Below are positions 16,683 to 25,442 of a DNA stretch of 64,000 bases, piece by piece. Position 1 is the stretch's first letter; each line of letters opens with the position of its first letter. Under the pieces are notes generated by a model that was given only the letters and a program-made list of their open reading frames with translations, was not told the origin of the DNA and ran no database searches. The stretch is from Sorangium cellulosum So0157-2 (GTDB taxonomy: Bacteria; Myxococcota_A; Polyangia; Polyangiales; Polyangiaceae): assembly GCF_000418325.1 (NCBI RefSeq), contig NC_021658.1, positions 2,108,001 to 2,172,000 of the forward strand, in the 5' to 3' direction. The translations under genes were made by a program, and so were the position numbers.

Positions 16683-19096
16683 AGCTTGATGAGCCCCGCC
16701 GTCACCTGGACCATCCCGCCGCCGTCCATCTCGATCGGCGAGCCGTTCACGGTGACCTTGCCGCCCTTGATGGCGATCTCGCCGTCCTCGATGACCACCT
16801 GGCCGCCCTTGATGAGGATCTGGCCGCCCTTCAGCTCCAGCGTCGAGCCGTTCACGTCGAAGAGCGACGTGTCGACCTTCATCGTGCTCGACGCGTTCAC
16901 GGCGAGGGTCGTCGACTTGAGCGCCTGCACCCCGTCGGCCTTGATCTCCTGCGACGGCGCCTCGATCTTCTGGCTCGCCGAGGACTTCAGCCCCTGAGGC
17001 CCGGTCGCCGCCACGGTCTGCTCGCCGCCGACGTTGACCTTCTGGCTCGCGGCGACGCTCACCTCGTGGGTGGCCAGGTACGACGTCGTCTGCGCCCCGG
17101 TCACGGTCACGCTCCGGGTCCCGGTGACCGTGAGCGTGTCGTTGCCGGTGACGTCGCCGGAGCGGTTGCCGGTGACCTTCTCTTCCTGGTTCCCCGTGAT
17201 GCTCGCGCTCTGATTGCCGGTGACGGTGAGGGTCTGGTTCGCCGCGACGGAGATCGTCTGGTTCGCGCCGATGGTCAGGTTCTGGTTCGCGCCGACGGTG
17301 GTCGACTCGTTCGCGCCGATGAGCTCCGAGTTGTTCCCGCCGACCATGGTGCTGCGGTTCGCGCCGGTCGACTCGTTGCGGTTGCTGCCCACGGACGAGC
17401 CGCTGTTCGCCGCCACCTGCTCGCTCCGGTCGTTGCCGACCTCGCTGTTCCAGTTCATCGGCGTGTGCAGCAGGAGCTGCTGGCTGCCGGCGGTGTCGTC
17501 GAAGCGCAGCTCGTTGTGGGTGCCGCCGCCGGGGCTCGTCATCGTCTTGAAGGTGCTCACCGTCGGCGCGCCGCCCGGCGGGCGGTTCTGGCCGTTGTAG
17601 ACGCGGCCCACGACGAGCGGGCGATCCGGATCGCCCTCCTCGAAGTCGACGATCACCTCCACGCCGACGCGCGGGTGGAACACCGCGCCCTCGCCGACGC
17701 CGGCGAACACCTGGTTCACGCGCACCCAGCACGACGACGGTGCCTTCGCGAGCCGCTCGGCGTCCTGGTCCCAGTGGAACTTGACCCGCACGCAGCCGAT
17801 CTCCGCGCCGGGCGGGCCGCCCACGTGGATCTCCGCGCCCTTCGCGCTCGGCTCCGCGGTGACGAACGCCGTCTGCGTCCCCCGCACGCGCGGCTTCGGC
17901 GTGACGCGCGCCGGCCGGAAGCGCGACTCGGCGACGCTCCCGTTCTTGCCGCGCCGCGCGCACTCGAACCGCGCCGTGAACGGCACGCCCTGCAGCGCGA
18001 AGCGCCCCGAGAGCTCCGGCGGCAGCGTGCCTTGCTGCTCGCCGCGCGACTCGACGCGGGTCACCAGGTACTCCCCGTCGTACCGCGCCATCGGGTGGTC
18101 CAGCGCGAACACACTGCCCGCGCCGAGCATCCGCGCCGTGCCCTCGCCGACCGCGTAGCTCGCCTCCACGGTCAGCCGATCGAGCTTCGCCTGGGCGAGC
18201 GGCCGCCCCTGGTCGGGCGTGTCGGGGTACCGCCCCGGGTACTCGTGGTCGACGAGGTCCTCGCCGTCCGCTTGGCCCGTCGTGGTGACGGCCATGTCGA
18301 GCGCGGGCTTCTTCCAGTTGTAGTCGACGAGCGACACCTTCTTGGGCCGGAGGCGCGCCCCGAGCTTCATCGTGGCGATCTCGCGGCCGAGCACCCCCGG
18401 GCCGAGCGGGGCGAACGGGGCGAGGCGCGCCCTGCCGCCGTCGGCGTCGGCGAGGACGAGGAGGCACGCCTTGTCGCCGTGCTCGAAGTGGTAGCTGATG
18501 CCCTCTTCCTCGAGCAGGCGCGACACGAACGCGAGGTCGCTCTCGTTGTACTGCACGCAGTAGGGCCGCGTGGCCACGTCGTCGATGCGGGCGGGGTCGG
18601 TCACCCGCCAGGCGTAGAGCTCCCGCGCCGTCTGGAAGGTGAGCGCGTCGCCCCCGTCGGGCTCGATCGAGGCGCCGTCGTCGCGGTGCAGCGACGAGTC
18701 TCCCTGGAGCACGGCGTCGATGATCTGGCGCGTCGTCTTCTCGAGGAAGATCCGGCAGCGGGTGCGGTGCATCGAGCGCGCGAGCGGCGGCGAGAGCACC
18801 ACGCGGTAGAGCATGCCGTCGTAGATCGGCGCGAGCTCTTCCGCCTCGGTGATGATGCCGTGCACCACGCGGTAGGCCGGCTCGGAGTGCGTGGCGAGGC
18901 GCAGGGTCGCCCGGGTCCCGACGAGCTCTTCGGGGTCCACGACCGGGGCCGGCTCGTGGGCGGCGAGCGTGAGCTCGTAGCGGTACAGGCTCGAGATCGC
19001 CTCGCTGCCGCGGAGCTCGACGACCTGCAGGTGTCGCCAGGGCCCAGCTGCTTCCGAGGCGCCCTCCCAGGCGAAGGCGAAATCGACGTCGTTCAC
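16676..19096 (-). CDS. vgrG: Type VI secretion spike protein VgrG
   Basis: 806 residues, ATG start. N-terminal gp27-like part (SSLYRYELTLAAHEP), gp5-like OB fold around residues 430-520 (VRVKFHWDQD, SCWVRVNQVFAG, HPRVGVEVIVDFEEGDPDRPLVVGRVYNG), then a C-terminal DUF2345-type needle made of many GxNxxxxx repeats (e.g. VGANQNLTIGANQTISVAAN) and GGQ/GGK strands. It trimerises to form the tip that carries effectors out of the cell. No TssA-M, Hcp or ClpV genes occur in the window, so this is an orphan vgrG-effector island served by a T6SS encoded elsewhere. First gene of a minus-strand run vgrG - DUF2169 - rhs - immunity. Confidence 0.94.
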   Translation of the reverse strand: MNDVDFAFAWEGASEAAGPWRHLQVVELRGSEAISSLYRYELTLAAHEPAPVVDPEELVGTRATLRLATHSEPAYRVVHGIITEAEELAPIYDGMLYRVVLSPPLARSMHRTRCRIFLEKTTRQIIDAVLQGDSSLHRDDGASIEPDGGDALTFQTARELYAWRVTDPARIDDVATRPYCVQYNESDLAFVSRLLEEEGISYHFEHGDKACLLVLADADGGRARLAPFAPLGPGVLGREIATMKLGARLRPKKVSLVDYNWKKPALDMAVTTTGQADGEDLVDHEYPGRYPDTPDQGRPLAQAKLDRLTVEASYAVGEGTARMLGAGSVFALDHPMARYDGEYLVTRVESRGEQQGTLPPELSGRFALQGVPFTARFECARRGKNGSVAESRFRPARVTPKPRVRGTQTAFVTAEPSAKGAEIHVGGPPGAEIGCVRVKFHWDQDAERLAKAPSSCWVRVNQVFAGVGEGAVFHPRVGVEVIVDFEEGDPDRPLVVGRVYNGQNRPPGGAPTVSTFKTMTSPGGGTHNELRFDDTAGSQQLLLHTPMNWNSEVGNDRSEQVAANSGSSVGSNRNESTGANRSTMVGGNNSELIGANESTTVGANQNLTIGANQTISVAANQTLTVTGNQSASITGNQEEKVTGNRSGDVTGNDTLTVTGTRSVTVTGAQTTSYLATHEVSVAASQKVNVGGEQTVAATGPQGLKSSASQKIEAPSQEIKADGVQALKSTTLAVNASSTMKVDTSLFDVNGSTLELKGGQILIKGGQVVIEDGEIAIKGGKVTVNGSPIEMDGGGMVQVTAGLIKLN

Positions 19097-19436
19097 GGCG
19101 CGGCTCTCCCGTTCGAGGTGGGGTCACCCTAACCTGTCCGGGGGCCGGCTGGAACTGGGGGCAGGGTCACGGCGTCGCCGCGCGCCGGGCCAGCGTCGGC
19201 CCCGAGCGCGGCGACGCTGCGCCCGGCGTCGGGCCAACGTCGGCCTGCGTCGCGGGGCTCCTGCGCCGCGCCTCGTCCGTGCGGGCCGCGGTCCATGGCC
19301 GTGCCTCTCGCCCCGGCTGCACGAGCGACGCGATCGTGAGACTGCCCATGACGCGCGTGCGTCGTGCGCAGGGGCCGGCCCGCCGCCCGGCGTGCTGCAG
19401 CCCTGCTTCCGCGGACCATGAGGGCGTGCTCGGCGT
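19097..19436. other. Intergenic region, no gene seen
   Basis: 340 bp upstream of vgrG. Contains GC-rich imperfect repeats around 19185-19255 (CGTCGGCC recurring). The vgrG promoter should lie here; I cannot point to a -35/-10 pair. Open frames on both strands lack coding bias. Confidence 0.4.
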
Positions 19437-20588
19437 TCACCCGTCGGAGCGGACGCAGCGCGTGAGCCGTCGATCGCGGACCGAGTGGTCCTGCGATGTG
19501 CCGTTCGTGAAGTTGACGAGGATCGCCTTGTCGGCGCTGCCGATGGCGGGCGTCGACGACCAGAAGACGTCGGACGGCGCCCCCGGGAAGGCCTCCGGGT
19601 CGATCGCCGGCCCGGAACGTCGATCGTCGACTATGGAGAACAGCTCCTTCGCGCTCGGCAGCCGCCAGTCGTCCTTGCCGGCGAGGGTGAGCTCCTCGCA
19701 GTGGGCGAGCGCGCCGCTCCAGATGAAGCGGGTCAGGGATGCCAGACGCTCCCAGACGAGCCCCGTCCGCCGATCGAGCACCCACTCCTCGCCGAACGAC
19801 AGATCCGGCGACTCCATCCCGCTCTCGCCCCCGACGCACAGCGCTCGCGCGCCGGACATGTCCTTCTGGAAGAACCCCACGGACGCGTCGGCGGCGAGCA
19901 CGCCCCACGCGAAGCTGTCGTCGTCGGCGACGTCGGTCGCGGACCAGTAGAAGCTGTCCTGGGTGCTCGTGAAGAAGATGTCCGGAAACGCCGTGGTGTG
20001 GCCGAAATCCAGGATGGAGACGAGCTCGCGCCGCGTCGGCAGGCGCCACGTCGCGATGCCGCCGACCTGATCGGCGCTGAGCGTCGTGCAGTGCTCCGTC
20101 GCGCCCTGCAGCGTGAACGTCCCGCTCTCCATCACCTTTTCCCAGGTGAGCCCGGTCACCGAGTCTTTCACGGTGCCGTCGTCTTCCGTGTAGGAGGGAA
20201 CGGCGATCTCGTAGTTGCCGTCCTGTCCGAAGAAGGGCTCCGACGGTCCCGGGCACGCCTCGAGCACGATCGCCCCGTCGGAGCAGCGTCTCGTCGGCGA
20301 GTCCGGCCACGTCACCGGCACCGTGGGCGTCCCTCCGCCGGCTCCTCCCCCGGCGCCTCCGGAGCCTCCGCCTCCCGATCCGCCATCGCCATGCGCGCCC
20401 GCGGCACCGGTGCTGACGCTCGTCCCGGTCGTGCCGCCGGCGTCTTCTCCGGTCGCGTACTCATCCCAGCGCGCGTCGATGAGCTGGGCGCACCCGAGGA
20501 CGGCGAAAGCCGCCAGTCCGACCAGAGTCATCGCCGCGCACGTGCTCGCAACCATGCCGCTCGACATCCCGTGGAGCGTCAACCCCAT
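19437..20588 (-). CDS. DUF1566-domain lipoprotein
   Basis: 383 residues. Signal peptide with lipobox AVLGC, followed by the leader AQLIDARWDEYATGED shared with neighbours at 20880 and 22175, and a Gly-rich linker (~60-85). Residues ~110-380 hold two DUF1566 (Lcl C-terminal) repeats: VTGLTWEKVM, WRLPTRRELVSILD, FYWSATD, and again TGLVWERL, WRLPSAKELFSIVD, VFWSSTP, LTRCVRSDG. DUF1566 domains resemble fimbrial/lectin-type folds and are usually exported. ATG at 20588 used; ATGs at 20567 and 20555 are possible. Confidence 0.82.
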   Translation of the reverse strand: MGLTLHGMSSGMVASTCAAMTLVGLAAFAVLGCAQLIDARWDEYATGEDAGGTTGTSVSTGAAGAHGDGGSGGGGSGGAGGGAGGGTPTVPVTWPDSPTRRCSDGAIVLEACPGPSEPFFGQDGNYEIAVPSYTEDDGTVKDSVTGLTWEKVMESGTFTLQGATEHCTTLSADQVGGIATWRLPTRRELVSILDFGHTTAFPDIFFTSTQDSFYWSATDVADDDSFAWGVLAADASVGFFQKDMSGARALCVGGESGMESPDLSFGEEWVLDRRTGLVWERLASLTRFIWSGALAHCEELTLAGKDDWRLPSAKELFSIVDDRRSGPAIDPEAFPGAPSDVFWSSTPAIGSADKAILVNFTNGTSQDHSVRDRRLTRCVRSDG

Positions 20589-20879
20589 GCGCGCCTGGCG
20601 TCAAGAAGCCGGACGGGTCCGCCGTGAGCGGACACGCGCGGCGACTGTGTACAACCCACGCTGGCGCTGCCGCGATGAGTCTGGGGCATCGCTACGCGAT
20701 CGACCAACGATCAACGCCGGCCGGGCCAGTTGCTCAAAGCTCGGGCCAGTTGCTCGACACCGAGGAGTACCGCGCGCCCTGACAGCGGTGAGGCTTCCGC
20801 CGCAGCTCCGACCAGCCGGCGGTGGTCACGGCGTCGACTTTCTTGCCGCGAGAGCGTCGGTGCCGGAGGCTCCGGCGCC
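20589..20879. other. Divergent intergenic region between two lipoprotein genes
   Basis: About 290 bp. No gene. It includes an imperfect direct repeat CGGGCCAGTTGCTC near 20723 and 20745. Must contain promoters for both divergent lipoprotein genes. Confidence 0.4.
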
Positions 20880-22088
20880 ATGGCTGGCGAGAGGATGGCG
20901 GACGCGTGGGCAACGGTGGCGTTGGTCGGGCTTGCAGTCTCCGTGACCGTGGGTTGCGCGCAGGTCATCGGTGCAGACTGGGACGGGTACGCGAGAGGCG
21001 AGGGCGGCGGAGACAGCACCGGAGGCATGGTCGGGACCGGCGGCAATGCCGGAGCCGCAGGCGCGCAGGGCGACGGCGGCTCCGGGGGTGGTGCGTCGTC
21101 AACCGCGGTGTCGGGCGGGGGAGGCGAGGGAGGCGAGGGAGGCGAGGGCGGGTGTGCGGTGTGCAAGGCGGGGGAGTTCTGCACGGCCAGCGAGATGTGC
21201 GTGCGCTGCGTCGACCGCGGCGGCGCGCTGTCGTTCGGCGCGCCGATGGCGATCGAGGTCGAGGGGGCGAGGCCCGCGTTCCCGCGCGTGCGCGAGGAGC
21301 CCGCCGAGGGCGAGGGCGTGGCGACGCAGCGGCTCGTCTACGTGGCCACGTTCGGGTCGAGCGACGCGCAGATCGCCACGGCGACGGGGTGGCCCTGGAC
21401 GGCGGGCGAGGTGGTCGCGAGCGCCGCGGTCAACTCGCCGCAGTCGGAGTCGGGCCCGCTCCTCCTGCCCGTCGACGCGCCCTCGCCGCGCGCGGACTTC
21501 CCCGAGGGCTCGCTGCTCTTCGATCGCGTCATCGCGGGGCCGGGCAGCCTGCCGCTGCTGTTCGTCGCGGACCGGCTCGAGGCGAGCCAGGTGGAGACGT
21601 TCGACGCGCTCAACCTGGACGGGGGGAGCCACTCGGTGGCGGTGGCCCACGGCGTTTGGCCCTACCGGTACTGGTTCATGAACAAACACCAGGAGGGCGG
21701 GCAGGTCACGAGCCGGCTCCTCACGACGCTCGACGGCGGCGTGGAGGCGCAGGAGCTCCACATCGTCCTGCCCGGCGACTGCCCGGCGCAGGGCGACGAC
21801 CTCGCGCCGTGGGTGACGCCGGACGGGAGCGTGCTCTTCTTCCAGGCGCCGTACAGCGCGCGGGGCGACTGCGCGCAGGCGTCGGTGCTGCGGAGCTTCT
21901 ACGTGAGGCTCGGGGCCGACGGGCTGCCCGCGCCCGGGGACAAGGCCAAGATGCTGCTGGTGAGCCTGGAGCCGGAGAGCGCGGTCATGACGCCGTCGCT
22001 CTCGCCAGACGAGTGCACGCTCTACGTCGCGTCCGACCTGGATCCGGTGGACCGGAAGCAGAGGCTTTATGCCGCGTCGAGGCGCTAG
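20880..22088 (+). CDS. Lipoprotein with shared CAQVIGADWD leader and WD40-like/PD40-like C-terminal part
   Basis: 402 residues. Signal peptide ending VTVGC, then the leader AQVIGADWDGYARGEGGG, a Gly-rich linker and a short Cys-rich segment CAVCKAGEFCTASEMCVRC (~90-110). The rest resembles beta-propeller-type repeats (LVYVATFGSSDAQI, VLFFQAPYSARGDC, SLSPDECTLYVASDLD: the last is PD40-like), with no catalytic motif. Probably an outer-membrane-anchored surface protein. ATG 20880 or 20895. Same strand as the next RCC1 lipoprotein, 86 bp apart. Confidence 0.72.
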   Translation: MAGERMADAWATVALVGLAVSVTVGCAQVIGADWDGYARGEGGGDSTGGMVGTGGNAGAAGAQGDGGSGGGASSTAVSGGGGEGGEGGEGGCAVCKAGEFCTASEMCVRCVDRGGALSFGAPMAIEVEGARPAFPRVREEPAEGEGVATQRLVYVATFGSSDAQIATATGWPWTAGEVVASAAVNSPQSESGPLLLPVDAPSPRADFPEGSLLFDRVIAGPGSLPLLFVADRLEASQVETFDALNLDGGSHSVAVAHGVWPYRYWFMNKHQEGGQVTSRLLTTLDGGVEAQELHIVLPGDCPAQGDDLAPWVTPDGSVLFFQAPYSARGDCAQASVLRSFYVRLGADGLPAPGDKAKMLLVSLEPESAVMTPSLSPDECTLYVASDLDPVDRKQRLYAASRR

Positions 22089-22174
22089 AGCAGCGTCGTG
22101 TTCAGATGAGGTGTTCCGGGTTTCAGTGGCTTGATTCTTGACGACGAAATGCTCGTGCTGGAGGCTTGTGCCCC

Positions 22175-23719
22175 ATGGCTCACAGAAGCTTGGTGGCTTC
22201 GCGTGCAACGGTGACTCTGGTAGGCCTTGCGGCTTCCGTGGCCGCCGGATGCGCGCAGATCATCGGTGCAGACTGGGACGCGTACGGCGGCCCTGGATCG
22301 GCGACGGGGGGACAAACAGCCAGTTCCAGTGTCGGGAGCGGCGGGAGCGGCGGGAGCGGCGGCGGGTGCCCGGGCGGCGGCGAGGTGTGCGGCGACACGT
22401 GCGTCGACACGAGGACGGACGCGGAGCACTGCGGCGCGTGCGATGTCGGCTGCTCGGCCGTCGGCGGCACGCCGAGCTGCCATGACGGCGTCTGCCAGTC
22501 GCCGGCGTGCGAGGAGAACCGCGGCGACTGCGACGAGGACCCCGAGAGCGGCTGCGAGGAGGACCTCCTCACGAGCCTCTCGCACTGCGGCAGCTGCGAC
22601 AAGCCGTGCAGTGGCCAGTGCGTGCGGGGCGCCTGCGTCGTGCCGAAGCACATCTCGGCCGGCACCGATTACACCTGCGCGGCGCTCAGCGACGGCTCGG
22701 TCTGGTGCTGGGGCAGGAACACCTGGGGCAACCTCGGCGACGGCACGCAGCAGCAGGATCGGCCGATCCCGAGGCAGGTCGTCGGCCTCGGCGGCGAGGC
22801 CGCCACGGTCGCGACGAGCATCTCGTCGGCGCGCTCGCACACCTGCGCGGTGCTGACCGACGGCGCCGTGGCGTGCTGGGGCGCAGGCAACAGCGGGCAG
22901 CTCGGCGACGGCGAGGCGATGAACGCCCTCTCCCCCGTGCGCGCGAAGGAGCTCGCGGGCGCGACCCAGGTCGCCGTCGGCGGGAGCCACACCTGCGCGG
23001 TCACGACGTCGCACGATCTCTGGTGCTGGGGCGAGGGCAACTCCGGCCAGCTCGGGTACGGGGACGAGGCCGATCTGTTCGAGCCCACCGTGGTCCTCGA
23101 CGACGTGGCCTCGGTGAGCGCCGGCCTCTCGCACACCTGCGCGGGCATGATCGAGCGGATGGGCGAGCGCCTGATGCGCTGCTGGGGCCACAACGAGAGC
23201 GGTCAGCTCGGCTCCGGCAACTTCCAGCCGTCGAGCGTCCCCGTGACCATCGCGGGCCTCACCAGCGTCGCGATCACGGCCGCGGGCGCCTTGCACACGT
23301 GCGCCGCGCCGGCGACCGGCGTGGCCTCCTGCTGGGGCGAGGGCGCGCAGTTCCGCCTCGGGACAGGCACCGTGAATGTCGAGCTGGCGCCGCGCGAGAT
23401 CACGGATCTCGTGGACGTGAGCCGGCTCTCGCTCGGCGCGAGGCACTCCGGCGCGGTGCTGGCCAACGGAGAGGCTCTGCTGTGGGGCGACAACACGAAG
23501 GGGCAGCTCGGCGACGGGGCGCAGGACCCCGCCTTCACCCCGCAGCCACTCGATCTGATTGACGTGATCGAGCTGGCCCTCGGGGCGGACCACAGCTGCG
23601 CGCTCAAGCGCACGGGCGAGGTGCTCTGCTGGGGCGATAACAGGAACGGCGAGCTGGGCGACGGGACCAACGAGCCGCGGCTCGTGCCGACGCCCGTCAA
23701 GTGGCCGGTGCGGCCGTGA
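22175..23719 (+). CDS. RCC1-repeat lipoprotein
   Basis: 514 residues from ATG 22175 (GGAGG about 10 bases upstream; a TTG at 22166 is too close to it). Signal peptide with lipobox ending AAGC, the leader AQIIGADWDAYGG, a Gly/Ser linker, a Cys-rich region (~65-150; pattern CGDTCVDT, HCGACDVGC, HCGSCDKPC), then seven or so RCC1-type repeats carrying CWGxNxxGQLGDG (e.g. CWGRNTWGNLGDG, CWGAGNSGQLGDG). The repeats form a seven-bladed propeller used for protein contacts; in myxobacteria such proteins are surface exposed and of unknown function. Confidence 0.85.
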   Translation: MAHRSLVASRATVTLVGLAASVAAGCAQIIGADWDAYGGPGSATGGQTASSSVGSGGSGGSGGGCPGGGEVCGDTCVDTRTDAEHCGACDVGCSAVGGTPSCHDGVCQSPACEENRGDCDEDPESGCEEDLLTSLSHCGSCDKPCSGQCVRGACVVPKHISAGTDYTCAALSDGSVWCWGRNTWGNLGDGTQQQDRPIPRQVVGLGGEAATVATSISSARSHTCAVLTDGAVACWGAGNSGQLGDGEAMNALSPVRAKELAGATQVAVGGSHTCAVTTSHDLWCWGEGNSGQLGYGDEADLFEPTVVLDDVASVSAGLSHTCAGMIERMGERLMRCWGHNESGQLGSGNFQPSSVPVTIAGLTSVAITAAGALHTCAAPATGVASCWGEGAQFRLGTGTVNVELAPREITDLVDVSRLSLGARHSGAVLANGEALLWGDNTKGQLGDGAQDPAFTPQPLDLIDVIELALGADHSCALKRTGEVLCWGDNRNGELGDGTNEPRLVPTPVKWPVRP

Positions 23720-24210
23720 GGGAGGCGTCGCTCATCGCGACCGGCTGCGGGCAGCTGCTCCCGCGGCTCGCCGCGGCTCAGCTTTTTCTCGAGCATCTCC
23801 CGCACCATGGGCGGGCTCGCGCCGAAGGAGTCCCGGCGCTCGCTCCCGTCGCACACGACCATCAGGCAGAGCTCGACCGGATCGAGCAGCCTGTTTCGCA
23901 GCATGTAGTGACAGCCATCAGCGAGCAGGTCCATCACATCCTCTGCCTCGAGGTCGCAAGTCGGACGCTTGTGCACGATGAGCGTGTGGGGGCGTAGGTG
24001 GCCGAAGATGCGGTGGAGCTTGTCCACGGCCCCGGCAGCGTTGCCGACGAGGCGCAGGACCATCATATCTGCCCAGACCGACGACGCCCCGCTCAGCGAG
24101 AGCTCCGGGGATAGTTCCCACCCCTCTGGCAAGTAGACTTCGAGAAGAGAAGCCAATCTCGGGGGCCCGGTGGTAATGAGCCTCAACGGAGGTAATTCGG
24201 GCTTCGTCAT
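23203..24210 (-). CDS. Hypothetical protein, 3' half antisense to the RCC1 gene
   Basis: 335-codon open frame. The first ~160 residues (24210 to about 23730), e.g. RLASLLEVYLPEGWEL and ADGCHYMLRNRLLDPVELCLMVV, look like real coding sequence outside any other gene. The remaining ~170 residues (Ser/Pro/Arg-rich) are the antisense of the RCC1 gene and unlikely to be selected. The gene has probably lost its original 3' end, or it terminates by running into its neighbour. No family recognised. Confidence 0.4.
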   Translation of the reverse strand: MTKPELPPLRLITTGPPRLASLLEVYLPEGWELSPELSLSGASSVWADMMVLRLVGNAAGAVDKLHRIFGHLRPHTLIVHKRPTCDLEAEDVMDLLADGCHYMLRNRLLDPVELCLMVVCDGSERRDSFGASPPMVREMLEKKLSRGEPREQLPAAGRDERRLPHGRTGHLTGVGTSRGSLVPSPSSPFLLSPQQSTSPVRLSAQLWSAPRASSITSIRSSGCGVKAGSCAPSPSCPFVLSPHSRASPLASTAPECLAPSESRLTSTRSVISRGASSTFTVPVPRRNCAPSPQQEATPVAGAAHVCKAPAAVIATLVRPAMVTGTLDGWKLPEPS

Positions 24211-24520
24211 GGCCGGTAGATCCGTAGTCGAACCTGAGCGCGCGGGCCAGAAGGAATGGTGGAATCCCTGCCCAGTGTGCGGGCAAAATCATCGCCGATT
24301 TTCGCACGATGGAGGGAGGTGGCGCGTAATACGCATGCTCGCCTCCTGCGGCGTGCGAGCGTCGTGTCAGCGGGCGACCGTGCCTGGCGGCCCTGAAGGT
24401 TCCTCAGTAGCCCTCTCCAGGGCTCGTCAGCGCTGCTCCGCGCCGGAGGCGCTCCCGCCGGATCGAAAAACCGACATCAGCGCGGGCGCCTCCCCGGAAC
24501 AAGGAGGTATGAAACATCCC
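24211..24520. other. Intergenic region with a strong ribosome-binding site
   Basis: About 310 bp, somewhat less GC-rich than its surroundings. The perfect AAGGAGGT at 24501-24508 serves the Uma2 gene. No other gene seen. Confidence 0.45.
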
Positions 24521-25402
24521 ATGAGCGCGCCGCCCCGTTCCCCCGTGACCGCCGACCAGCTCCGCCCTGGCGATCCGTACGAGCTGTCCGAGGGACGCCT
24601 CGTCGAGTGCCTGCCGACCGGGCGGCGCGGCGGTCGGAGCAACCTGGTGGGCGGCGAGGTGCTGGACACGGATCCCGCGGTCGAGGCCGCCGGCGTGGAC
24701 ATCGGCATCTCGCCGAGGCCGGAGATGCTGCGAGCGCCCGACATCGTAGTGGGGAGCATCCCCGACGAGCCCGGGTGGGCGACGGCGGCGCCGCCGCTCG
24801 CGGTGGAGTACGCGGACACGGGCCAGGACGAGGCGGAGCTGCAGAGCAGGATCGAGGAGCTGCTGGCGGCAGGGACGCGCTGGGTCTGGGTGGTGCGGCT
24901 GCACGGGACGCGGCGGGTCGAGGTGCATGAAGCGGCGCCCGACGCGCCCGAGCGCAACGCGCCGGCATCCGCGACGCATGGGGCGCCAGCGCCGCTCGCG
25001 GCTCGCGCGACGCCTCCGCTGGCGCCCGCAGCGCGAGCGGCAGCGCGCGTCTGGCCGCAGGTGCGGCAGCCGGCGCGCGTCGCGGTTGCCGGCGAGACGC
25101 TCGAGGCGCCCGGGGTGCTCCGGAACGCGGTCCCGGTCGAGGCGCTCTACGACCGGCGCGCCGCGCACGAGGCGACGCTGCGCAACCTGCTGCAGCGCAA
25201 GGGGTACGACGGTCTCGACGCGGTGCTGGACGAGGGGCGGAAGCAGGGGCGAGCCGCAGGCCTGCGCGCCGCCGTGCGGGACCTGTGCGAGCTGCTCGGC
25301 ATCACGCTCTCCCCGGATCGCGAGGCGTCGCTCGACGCGATGGACGAGGCCGCGCTAGGCGCGCTGCGCGAGCACCTGAAGCGCGATCGCCGCTGGCCGT
25401 GA
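24521..25402 (+). CDS. Uma2-family putative endonuclease with long C-terminal extension
   Basis: 293 residues. N-terminal Uma2 domain: SPVTADQLRPGD, ELSEGRLVECLPTG, RAPDIVVGSIPD (conserved PD), PLAVEYADTGQDEAELQSRIEELLAAGTRWVWVV in separate motifs (conserved E..D..K-type region; the usual Lys of 'xxKxxxY' is Arg here). The C-terminal half (~150-293) is Ala/Pro-rich and then helical (ALYDRRAAHEATLRNLLQRK ... DLCELLGITL). AAGGAGG ends at 24507; ATG 24509 is too close, so ATG 24521 (MSAPPRSPVT) is preferred. Confidence 0.78.
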   Translation: MSAPPRSPVTADQLRPGDPYELSEGRLVECLPTGRRGGRSNLVGGEVLDTDPAVEAAGVDIGISPRPEMLRAPDIVVGSIPDEPGWATAAPPLAVEYADTGQDEAELQSRIEELLAAGTRWVWVVRLHGTRRVEVHEAAPDAPERNAPASATHGAPAPLAARATPPLAPAARAAARVWPQVRQPARVAVAGETLEAPGVLRNAVPVEALYDRRAAHEATLRNLLQRKGYDGLDAVLDEGRKQGRAAGLRAAVRDLCELLGITLSPDREASLDAMDEAALGALREHLKRDRRWP

Positions 25403-25442
25403 CGATGAACCCGGCCGAACCCCGGGCCGTTCCGCTCCGCTC

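Noticed and set aside
6414..19096. A complete type VI secretion cluster
   Set aside because: No hcp, tssB/C, tssJ-M or clpV homologues in the window; only spike, adaptor and effector genes.
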